Shown in pieces: positions 1 through 6,489 of a stretch of DNA of 17,629 nucleotides. The DNA comes from an uncultured Atopobium sp. (GTDB lineage Bacteria > Actinomycetota > Coriobacteriia > Coriobacteriales > Atopobiaceae), in the NCBI GenBank assembly GCA_937990665.1, contig CALKRF010000049.1, positions 1 through 17,629 on the forward strand, written 5' to 3'. The notes below the pieces were generated by a model. The model was given only the letters and a program-made list of their open reading frames with translations. It ran no database searches and was not told where the DNA came from. Position numbers and translations under genes: made by a program. Each line of letters begins with the position of its first letter. The stretch's first letter is position 1.

Positions 1-61
1 ACCGTTTACCGATGTTTTACTACCGTTTGCCTTTAGAAATTACGGATATGTTGTGGAGATT

Positions 62-100
62 AAACAAGAGTCAGTCCAAAATCGGACCAACTCTTGTTTT
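62..100 (-). terminator. Rho-independent-type terminator hairpin, probably bidirectional
   Basis: A 10-bp perfect stem (AAACAAGAGT at 62-71 with ACTCTTGTTT at 90-99) continues after two mismatches into GTCC/GGAC (74-77 with 84-87) around a 6-nt loop. Short T runs follow the stem in both directions (TTTT on the plus strand, TTTAAT on the minus strand). It lies 24 nt beyond the stop codon of the minus-strand gene at 124-771, so it most likely ends that transcript. It could also end a plus-strand gene lying to the left of the window. Confidence 0.65.
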
Positions 101-123
101 AGAACAGCGAAAACGCTTTGAAA

Positions 124-771
124 TTACTTGGTTAAATCCAGGATTCGTTCAGGGTTCGCCATAAAGTCCAAGTGTTCTTCCCCTAATCGGAAGCTAATAA
201 TTTCCGATACGTGATATGCATCTTCTTTTATAACTTCGAAATCTCCGTCAGCTGGACTATAGCGGCCATAATAACCATCTGATCGGTAGCTTGGAGGCCA
301 TCCATTTTCTCCTGCAACTGACCAAACTAAGCACGGTAGCTTTTGCTTATTCATTTCTTGCAGCAATCCAGCATTCCTTGTTTGAATCCACAGTTCTGAT
401 GAAGATCCCGTAAATGCGCTTATAGCAAAGACTCCCAAATCTTGCTCAACAGTTCCAATAAGAACTCCATGGGAACTTATTGTCCAATAGAGCGTTATGT
501 TCATTATTACTGGACCATCTTTGCTAACGCCCAAAAATGGGCCAGAGATAGTAGCGGTCTCTAAGTCAATATTTTCTGCGGATCCAAAATCAGACTTAAG
601 ACCATTTCTCTTATTCTCGTATTGTTGCACAACATACTGAGCTGCCTGCTTTTTTAACTCTGGTAGCCTCATAGTATTCAACTTAAAAAACCAGTTGTTA
701 ATCAGTAAGCCACAAATAACAAGAACTACTAATAATGACAGACCTTTTACAAACCTTTTTCTACGCTTCAT
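124..771 (-). CDS. Uncharacterised membrane-anchored protein, 215 aa
   Basis: I do not recognise this family. The N-terminus is strongly basic (MKRRKRFVKG) and is followed by one hydrophobic segment at about residues 10-28, then about 185 mostly polar residues. This predicts a type II (N-in) anchored protein with an extracytoplasmic C-terminal domain, or an uncleaved signal. No catalytic motif stands out. The ATG start is well supported: GAGGTGA sits 6 nt upstream (778-784 on the plus strand). The start lies inside the last codons of a decayed upstream frame (stop at 761-763), so translation was probably once coupled to it. It appears to be the last gene of an AT-rich patch whose promoter is near 1663-1691, with a hairpin terminator just downstream. 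Base composition is visibly lower in G+C than the repair genes to the right. That it is a real gene is likely; its function is unknown. Confidence 0.6.
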   Translation of the reverse strand: MKRRKRFVKGLSLLVVLVICGLLINNWFFKLNTMRLPELKKQAAQYVVQQYENKRNGLKSDFGSAENIDLETATISGPFLGVSKDGPVIMNITLYWTISSHGVLIGTVEQDLGVFAISAFTGSSSELWIQTRNAGLLQEMNKQKLPCLVWSVAGENGWPPSYRSDGYYGRYSPADGDFEVIKEDAYHVSEIISFRLGEEHLDFMANPERILDLTK

Positions 772-979
772 CTGCTGTCACCTCATTAGAACTGCTTTCG
801 CCATTTGGCACTGAAATGATATTTGAGTTTGTTACTTTTCTAGCTATACCTCTTTGGTCAAATTCATACACAACACCATCTAATTTTGCTATTTCTTTAT
901 CTTGTAACTAGCTCTACAAAGAAAGACTGTCAAGTTTGTAAGACGTAATTACACTATCTGTACGAATATCCTTAAGAAA
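761..979 (-). pseudogene. Decayed reading frame with two in-frame TAG codons, surface-protein-like end
   Basis: One minus-strand frame is open from 979 to 761 except for TAG codons at 914-916 and 908-910. Before them are 21 codons (FLKDIRTDSVITSYKLDSLSL without its last residue fits the 20-residue limit as FLKDIRTDSVITSYKLDSLS); after them are 48 codons that include LDGVVYEFDQRGIARK and end ESSSNEVTADEA. The YEFDQRGIARK stretch is faintly like the 'Y-x-FD-x-x-G' units of Gram-positive cell-wall-binding repeats, but one unit is not enough to assign a family. The 48-codon part has no ATG; a GTG at its codon 13 is possible but lacks a good ribosome binding site. The frame differs from that of the gene ending at 972, so a frameshift plus stop mutations may have separated the two. 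The last 11 nt overlap the start of the 215-aa gene. It could instead be a short GTG-started gene. Confidence 0.4.
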
Positions 980-1625
980 TTAGACTATTTCCTTTGCGAT
1001 AACTTAATAATTTTATAAGAACTTTATTTGAATCAAAACTCTGAACTCTACATACTGAATTATTACACTCTGTTTTATACAGAGATAGGCTTGTCCAATC
1101 AAACGTTAAAAAGAAGTTGTTTAAAATGTTTTGGCAGTCTTCATCAAAATCGTTAATGGTTGATATTGTGCCCGAAGTCATTGAGATAAATGTCTTTCCA
1201 TCAGTATAAAAACAATCATCCTTTATATCGACATATATACCTTTAGAGAAATATTGTGTCGACATATTTAAAATTTCAACCGACCCTATTGAAGAACAGT
1301 AGGCGTATCCATCATTAATCGAATCATAAATGCCAGCAATCTTTGCAACTACAGTTCCATTTGAATACACCGGGAAATAGACTACCGGCCTTTCAATTAG
1401 ACCATTTGGCGAATATATATATTCAGGTATGTAGTTTCGCAACTCATATTCGTTTGATTCAGTAGAAATATTATTCACGCTTAGAAGCTCTGGAATTATA
1501 GTAGCGGTAAGCTCTTCAACCTTCTTTAAAGGAATATCTCTTGCGGAAACCTGGATTGGCGTAAAAAAGACACAAAAGATTAGGAATAGAGCAATAAGGC
1601 TAAAGCACAATTTATTATTCTTCAA
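972..1625 (-). CDS. Uncharacterised secreted protein with signal peptide, 217 aa
   Basis: I do not recognise the family. The frame is open up to a TTG at 1637, but I place the start at the second TTG (1623-1625), because GGAGGG (1630-1635) then lies 4-5 nt upstream; for the outer TTG the same bases would be inside the coding region. This start gives a textbook signal peptide: KNNK, a hydrophobic core (LCFSLIALFLIFCVFF) and a likely cut after QVSA. The mature part of about 190 residues is rich in Asn, Ser, Ile and Tyr and carries five Cys (in YCSS, DDCF, EDCQ, TECN and SVCR). This suits a folded extracellular domain, possibly with disulfides. It has no recognised protease, binding or toxin motif. 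Downstream is a decayed frame, so the present C-terminus (GNSLIS) may result from a frameshift of a longer ancestor. Low G+C and TTG use set it apart from the repair genes. Confidence 0.6.
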   Translation of the reverse strand: MKNNKLCFSLIALFLIFCVFFTPIQVSARDIPLKKVEELTATIIPELLSVNNISTESNEYELRNYIPEYIYSPNGLIERPVVYFPVYSNGTVVAKIAGIYDSINDGYAYCSSIGSVEILNMSTQYFSKGIYVDIKDDCFYTDGKTFISMTSGTISTINDFDEDCQNILNNFFLTFDWTSLSLYKTECNNSVCRVQSFDSNKVLIKLLSYRKGNSLIS

Positions 1626-1662
1626 AATACCCTCCAAACACTAAACAGGTATCTATCAACTA

Positions 1663-1691
1663 ATAATAAATAAAAAGAATGTAAGACTCAA
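1663..1691 (-). promoter_or_regulatory. Candidate sigma-70-type promoter for the secreted-protein gene
   Basis: On the minus strand TTGAGT (1686-1691) is separated by exactly 17 nt from TATTAT (1663-1668). Both boxes are close to TTGACA/TATAAT. Transcription would start near 1656, about 30 nt before the TTG start at 1625. The region is AT-rich, so a chance match is possible. Confidence 0.5.
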
Positions 1692-1732
1692 AAGTTTTAT
1701 TCTGTTATCGGGATAAATTTAATGTTAAATGC

Positions 1733-1761
1733 AAAAAAATACACAACACCAGTAAGTATTT
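1733..1761 (-). terminator. Weak candidate terminator after the uvrA-uvrC operon
   Basis: Read on the minus strand, AAATAC (1756-1761) can pair with GTATTT (1737-1742) around a 13-nt loop, and T residues continue to 1733. The stem is short and AT-rich. Its support comes mainly from position: it lies between the stop of the last operon gene (1811) and the next promoter (1691). No better hairpin was found in this gap. Confidence 0.3.
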
Positions 1762-1810
1762 CACATACTAGATATTTGAAAAACAAATAACTCTATTGCT
1801 TGATTTGGTA

Positions 1811-2044
1811 TTAGAGATTGTGCTTCTTCATCCTTTGCTCAAAGAGCTCGTTGATAATCTTTGTCATCTCTTCAACTTGTTGAGCACTAGGTTCACCCTC
1901 AAATGTAGCGTAAAGCTCTGGATACTCCCGAGCGATAAGTTCGCAAGACTTGCTTGTTGCATGACCACGAACAAAGAATGGAATACGCTTAATGTACTCA
2001 GGATTTACTAGTGCCAAGATCTTCTCGTCTGCTGTTTTACTCAT
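1811..2044 (-). CDS. Small uncharacterised protein translated together with uvrC, 77 aa
   Basis: The family is not recognised. An in-frame ATG exists further upstream at 2062, but I choose the ATG at 2042-2044 because GGGGAGGA lies 4-5 nt before it. The start then overlaps the uvrC stop by 8 nt, typical of translational coupling. The product begins MSKTADEKILALVNPEYI, contains IPFFVRGHATSKSCELIAREYPELYATFEGE, here split as IPFFVRGHATSKSC and ELIAREYPELYATFEGE, and ends in a charged helix-like tail with MKKHNL. It has no signal peptide or membrane segment and is probably cytosolic. One Cys and no clear metal or DNA-binding motif are visible. It is the last gene of the uvrA-ybaK-murJ-uvrC operon. 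The shared transcript says only that it is co-expressed; a role in repair is a guess. The very strong ribosome binding site argues that it is a real gene. Confidence 0.75.
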   Translation of the reverse strand: MSKTADEKILALVNPEYIKRIPFFVRGHATSKSCELIAREYPELYATFEGEPSAQQVEEMTKIINELFEQRMKKHNL

Positions 2045-4094
2045 GAGTTCCTCCCCTTGCATCTAACTTCTCATGTACAGTCATAGAGGATTCTTCCCAA
2101 GCTTTGAGTTCTTCATAAATAGTTTCTGCCAAGTTCACAGAAACACCTTTTACCTGAGAGATGTCCTCAACACTTGCAGCCTTTAAGCGCTTAAAAGAGC
2201 CAAAATGGCGCATGATGTCTTTTTTACGTTTGGGTCCTACACCAGGGATTTCGTCCAGAATAGAGACGGTCATTGCCTTATCTCTAAGCTCACGATGGAA
2301 CGTAATTGCAAAACGGTGAGACTCATCACGGACTTGCTTGATAAGGTACAAAGAGGCCGATCCTGTAGGCAACACAATTGGTGTGTCGTCCCAAGGCACA
2401 AAGACTTCCTCGTCAGACTTAGCAAGGCCGCAGACAGGAATATCCAAGCCTAGCTCGTTAAGCTGATTGATAGCGGCGGTCAGCTGAGGCTTACCACCAT
2501 CAACTACCAGCAAATCAGGTCGTGAGCCAAAGCGCTCATCTGCCATGCGTTCCGGACTATACCTTCTGCCCAGGACCTCTGTCATTGAGACAAAGTCGTT
2601 TGCCTCATCAAGCTCAGCGCGGATCTTAAAGCGTCGATACTGACTCTTATCAGCCTTTCCGTTAGTAAAGACCACCATAGATGCAACGGTAAAGTTGCCA
2701 TGAAGCGTAGAGATATCAAAGCACTCAATGCGCAGTGGTGGCGCGTCAAGCGCAAGTGCGCTTTCAAGCTGAAGAAGCGCCTGGTTAGTACGGTCGTCAG
2801 CATAACCCGTGCGAATCATGTGGCGCATCAGCGCATGACGAGCGTTAGCGGAAGCCATCTGAAGAAGACGGAACTTCTCGCCGCGTTGTGGGTGGTGAAG
2901 CACGCAGTTGTGGCCTCGTTTTTGTGTCAACCACTCGGACAAAACCTCTGCGTCGAGAAGATCGATGGGCAGGTTAACCTCTGCGGGAATGTCAGCGGTT
3001 TCGTCGTAGTAGCGCTTCAAGAAGCCCGAAACCAGCTCTTCCTCGGAAACGTCCAAGCCTTTGTCCAGGATAAACTCAACTGAGCGAATGGTACGACCTT
3101 CTCGCACAACAAACACGCAGGCAGCAGAGATGGTTTCTTCTCGATAAATACCAATGAGGTCAATGTTGACTGAGGTAGGAAACGTGACTTGCTGGCGGTC
3201 ATCGAGATCAGAGAGTGAAGTCAGACGGGATTTGAGTCGAGCTGCCTTTTCAAAATCCAGTTCAGCAGCGGCTTCTTGCATCTGGTCTTTGAGCTCAGAG
3301 ACAATCTCGGAGCGATTTCCGCGGAGGAAGTTCTCTACCTGCCTGACGTTCTTTGCATAGGAAACGGTATCAATGGCTCCCACGCACACACCAGGACCCT
3401 TGCCTACGTGGTAGTCAAAACAGGGACGCCCCTTCTTTGCCAGCAGCAGGTTAGCAACGGCTGCGCCGTCAGGGTCTTTTTCTAGCAGACGTTTAGCGCG
3501 CTTCCACTCTACGCACGTAGCGGAGCAGATAGGTACTACTTTTCTGAGTGTCTCAATAGTCTGACGCGCAGCATAAGAATCAGTGTAGGGACCAAAATAG
3601 CGCGTACCCTTCTTGTGCTTCTCGCGCGTGTATTTAATTGCTGGGAAGGTGTCTGACTCGGTAATAGCAATGTAGGGATAACTCTTATCGTCTTTAAAGT
3701 CTACGTTGAAGTACGGGCGATACTGAGCAATAAGATTGCGCTCCAACACCAGCGCTTCGTGCTCGTTTTCTACCACAATGTAATCAAAACTGCGCACAAC
3801 CTGCATCATCAAAGGAATCTTAGCACGGTCATCTTGAAGTGTGACGTACTGCCTCATGCGAGCACGCAGGTTTTTAGCTTTGCCTACATAGATAACCTTG
3901 CCGGAACCATCTTTCCAGAGATAACATCCTGGATTAGTAGGAACCTGATCAACCTGTTCTCTGATGGATACCAGGTCATCTGAAGGTTCGGAAGAAAATG
4001 ACGGTGCAAGACCCGGTGCCCCCGAAGGCACGTAGTTGGGGTCAAGATTGTTCTGAGAGCTATCTTTACCGTTTTTTGCGCCGCTTCTGGCCAT
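2037..4094 (-). CDS. uvrC: UvrC, excinuclease ABC subunit C
   Basis: UvrC makes both incisions (3' then 5') around a lesion after UvrA/UvrB have loaded UvrB. Domains: a GIY-YIG nuclease at about 50-130 (GCY at 56-58, YVGKAKNLRAR at 69-79, conserved Glu118 in LERNLI); a UvrB-interacting UVR motif at about 265-300 (ELDFEKAARLKSRL); an RNase H-like nuclease with CFDIS (Asp460), VVDGGKPQL (Asp532) and RDESHRFA (about 589-596); and tandem helix-hairpin-helix segments at about 613-662 (IPGVGPKRKKDIMRHFGS). At 685 aa it is longer than the usual 600 or so. The extra length comes from a hydrophilic N-terminal extension of about 45 residues and an insertion at about 194-222 in the cysteine region. That region has Cys190, 194, 225 and 237, but Gly233 where the usual third cysteine sits. 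The start is 1 nt after the murJ stop, with only a weak AAGGT upstream, so coupling is likely. Assignment is certain. Confidence 0.98.
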   Translation of the reverse strand: MARSGAKNGKDSSQNNLDPNYVPSGAPGLAPSFSSEPSDDLVSIREQVDQVPTNPGCYLWKDGSGKVIYVGKAKNLRARMRQYVTLQDDRAKIPLMMQVVRSFDYIVVENEHEALVLERNLIAQYRPYFNVDFKDDKSYPYIAITESDTFPAIKYTREKHKKGTRYFGPYTDSYAARQTIETLRKVVPICSATCVEWKRAKRLLEKDPDGAAVANLLLAKKGRPCFDYHVGKGPGVCVGAIDTVSYAKNVRQVENFLRGNRSEIVSELKDQMQEAAAELDFEKAARLKSRLTSLSDLDDRQQVTFPTSVNIDLIGIYREETISAACVFVVREGRTIRSVEFILDKGLDVSEEELVSGFLKRYYDETADIPAEVNLPIDLLDAEVLSEWLTQKRGHNCVLHHPQRGEKFRLLQMASANARHALMRHMIRTGYADDRTNQALLQLESALALDAPPLRIECFDISTLHGNFTVASMVVFTNGKADKSQYRRFKIRAELDEANDFVSMTEVLGRRYSPERMADERFGSRPDLLVVDGGKPQLTAAINQLNELGLDIPVCGLAKSDEEVFVPWDDTPIVLPTGSASLYLIKQVRDESHRFAITFHRELRDKAMTVSILDEIPGVGPKRKKDIMRHFGSFKRLKAASVEDISQVKGVSVNLAETIYEELKAWEESSMTVHEKLDARGGTHE

Positions 4095-4095
4095 G

Positions 4096-5979
4096 CTATG
4101 ACCTTACGCGAGAAACCAGTGAACGCAGCATGGCGGACTCTGGTGATTTGAAGAGGATTGCCAAGCCATAGGTTACCAAAACAGCTGGGATACCTGCAAA
4201 GATGCAATACAGCACGCCATAAAGCGCTCGTCCATCTGGTACGCCAATAACGGCGCGTAGACCCACCATAATCAGAAGTGCTGCTGCTGATCCTGCAAGG
4301 CCAAAAAGAATTGAACGGACAAACGCAAACACCATGGACGTAAGTCCGATCTGACCAAGGTGCTTACGCAGGCTAATCAACATAATGGTGTCAATGACCA
4401 CGTAGAAGATGGCCGAGGTAGTTGCTACAAACATCATGCCAAAGTGAGAAGTACCCACCAACAGCACCAAAACCTGCACGACAGAACCGAGCGTTGCCGA
4501 AACCGCATAAAGCGTCATGCGACGCATAGCAGAACAGACTTTTTGCAGGTACATACCAATGCCATACAGAGGCAAAGCAAGCGACTGACCAATCAAGAAT
4601 TGCTGGGTTAACAGCAGCTGATCTTCAGTGAACTTGCTTGCTCCAATAATAGAAACAAGGGGCATCGAGAAGATCATTAGGTACATCATGAACGGCACGG
4701 TAAAGAAAAGAATCTGGTTGATACCGTGCTTAAAGTCTTTCTTGAACTGATCCATATTCTCTTTTGCCCAGCTATCAGATAGCTCGGTAAAGAGGGCTGT
4801 GGTAATAGGTACCGTCAAAATGGAATATGGCAGCGTGTACCAAAGGCGAGCGTACGCCGCAATGGAAGCGCCAGATGCGGAAACGCTGAGCTGAGAGCTT
4901 GTCTGCACCGACATAGTTACAAACGTGGCAACTACAACAATCAGAGCAGGTGCGCCAATCTTAAGCGTCTCTTTAAGTGCGGGATCTTTGAGATTAATTC
5001 TCCACGAAAGCTTGATCCCCTTGCGCTTAAGTGACGGGACCTGAATCAGAACCTGAATTAAGACGCCCAGGGGATTTCCCAGTGCAAGAATAAGAAGACC
5101 CAGCTCAAGGTTTGTGTTAACCAAGAAAGCATATGCAAAGAACGATGCCGTAGTCACAAAGTTATTAAAAATAGGTGCCGCCGCTGGCCAGAGATAGTCT
5201 CGCTCTGCATTCAAAACACCAGAGAAAATGGTGGAGAAACAATACAGCATAACCTCAATAACAAAGAACCTAAAGAAGTACACTGCCAGCGTTGGGTCAA
5301 AATCAGCACCTGCCGAGAAGGACTGTGTATACACCACTTCTGCAGCAAAGAAGAAACCTAGAACAGCAACAAGTCCAGTTGCAACAACAACAATGGAAAG
5401 CAAGTTGGAGGTGTAGGCGTTTGCCTCATCCTGTCCAACCTTCTTCTTGATAGAAAGATATACCGGCAAGAAAGCCGTGGTGAGCATACCTGCACCAACA
5501 AGCTCATAGAGCTGGTCAGGAAGGGTATTTGCAATGGAATAGCAGCTTGCAAGGACCGTAGCTCCCATAGCAAATGCCTGGGCCCAAGTTCTTAGAAAAC
5601 CTGTAATTCGGCTAATAAGAACAAGTACGCTCATCATAGAGGTAGAACGACTCAAATCTTTCTGCTTAGAGGCATCCTCTTTATCAGTGGAGTCTTTTTC
5701 ACTATAAGAGCTGTCTGAAACAAATCTACCCTCTGTAGCAAGAGCGTCTTCTCCCGAAGATTTTTCCTCTTCAGCGGCAACTTCTTCGAGCTTCTGGCTC
5801 ACAATCTGCTCAAACGCCTCATCTTCAATTGGCTGATGAAACGTCTCTGGAACAACAATGTTGTCCACTACAGGAGGCTCATCAAAGGTCTGATCAAGAG
5901 CCTTGCTCAGAGTTTCTTCAGATAAGGTTCCATCAGAAGACTCTGCTGAAAGTCGCATATGTTTGGGCTGATATGCCAC
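4096..5979 (-). CDS. murJ: MurJ-type lipid II flippase (MviN family, MOP superfamily)
   Basis: MurJ moves lipid-linked peptidoglycan precursor across the cytoplasmic membrane. From about residue 115 to the end there is a succession of roughly 14 hydrophobic segments. It opens with the family signature SRITGFLRTWAQAFAMG (123-139; Arg124 and Arg130 match the essential N-terminal arginines) and NTLPDQLYELVGAGMLTTAF (151-170). The latter is the actinobacterial form of a loop that in E. coli carries a conserved Arg pair (here Tyr158-Glu159). The first 110 residues or so are an acidic, Ser/Thr/Glu-rich, probably disordered cytoplasmic tail, absent from the minimal proteobacterial protein of about 510 aa. 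Start: GTG at 5977-5979, with AGAGGTG upstream; its G is the last base of the ybaK stop (TAGTG). An internal start at Met115/116 would remove the tail but has no ribosome binding site. The gene is the third in a repair operon. Confidence 0.93.
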   Translation of the reverse strand: MAYQPKHMRLSAESSDGTLSEETLSKALDQTFDEPPVVDNIVVPETFHQPIEDEAFEQIVSQKLEEVAAEEEKSSGEDALATEGRFVSDSSYSEKDSTDKEDASKQKDLSRSTSMMSVLVLISRITGFLRTWAQAFAMGATVLASCYSIANTLPDQLYELVGAGMLTTAFLPVYLSIKKKVGQDEANAYTSNLLSIVVVATGLVAVLGFFFAAEVVYTQSFSAGADFDPTLAVYFFRFFVIEVMLYCFSTIFSGVLNAERDYLWPAAAPIFNNFVTTASFFAYAFLVNTNLELGLLILALGNPLGVLIQVLIQVPSLKRKGIKLSWRINLKDPALKETLKIGAPALIVVVATFVTMSVQTSSQLSVSASGASIAAYARLWYTLPYSILTVPITTALFTELSDSWAKENMDQFKKDFKHGINQILFFTVPFMMYLMIFSMPLVSIIGASKFTEDQLLLTQQFLIGQSLALPLYGIGMYLQKVCSAMRRMTLYAVSATLGSVVQVLVLLVGTSHFGMMFVATTSAIFYVVIDTIMLISLRKHLGQIGLTSMVFAFVRSILFGLAGSAAALLIMVGLRAVIGVPDGRALYGVLYCIFAGIPAVLVTYGLAILFKSPESAMLRSLVSRVRS

Positions 5980-6488
5980 TAGTGCACCTCTCGAACAATA
6001 TCTGCAAACGTAGCCGATACAAATGAAGCTAAATCCTCTGGAGAAAGCGTCAGACTTAGTCCGCGTTTTCCGCCAGAGATATGAATGAGCTCAAAAAGCT
6101 GAGCAGTCTCGTCAATTATAGTGGGAAACTGCTTCTTCATACCAACGGGAGTACAGCCACCACGAACATAACCCGTTAAACCCTCAAGCTCTTTAACAGG
6201 CAACATGGAAAGGTTCTTTTGACCGGAAGCAGCTGCAGCCTTTTTAAGATCAAGTTCTTGATCTACAGGAATGCAGCACACCACATGCTCTCCACTTGAA
6301 GATACGCAGACAAGCGTTTTGAACGCAGCATCTGGATCTTCTCCAAGCATCTCAGCAATATGAGTTCCCAACTCACCAGAAGGAACGTCTTCGTCTACCT
6401 CGTAAGATTGAAACTCATAAGCAATACCGGCAGCATCAAGCTCCCTCATGGCATTTGTCTTTTGAACCTTTACCGTTTTTCTCGCCAT
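5979..6488 (-). CDS. ybaK: YbaK/EbsC-family Cys-tRNA(Pro) deacylase
   Basis: The family hydrolyses Cys-tRNA(Pro), a mischarging product of prolyl-tRNA synthetase, and so protects protein synthesis in the cytosol. The full 169 aa match the single-domain length. Visible hallmarks are FKTLV with the conserved Lys57, ELDLKKAA (78-85), the GGCTPVGMKK loop (110-119, the usual GG-x-(S/T)-P-(V/I)-G) and HISGGKRGLSLTLSPEDL (136-153). Exact substrate specificity cannot be read from the sequence; relatives act on other misacylated tRNAs. The ATG lies 1 nt after the uvrA stop and the TAG shares its last base with the murJ GTG, so it is embedded in the operon. No frameshift or missing key residue is seen. 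Confidence 0.92.
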   Translation of the reverse strand: MARKTVKVQKTNAMRELDAAGIAYEFQSYEVDEDVPSGELGTHIAEMLGEDPDAAFKTLVCVSSSGEHVVCCIPVDQELDLKKAAAASGQKNLSMLPVKELEGLTGYVRGGCTPVGMKKQFPTIIDETAQLFELIHISGGKRGLSLTLSPEDLASFVSATFADIVREVH

Positions 6489-6489
6489 A

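Noticed and set aside
1..119. Possible end of a plus-strand gene at the left edge
   Set aside because: The three frames stop at 36, 119 or 165, the last two by running through the terminator hairpin; none gives a recognisable C-terminus, so no gene is called.
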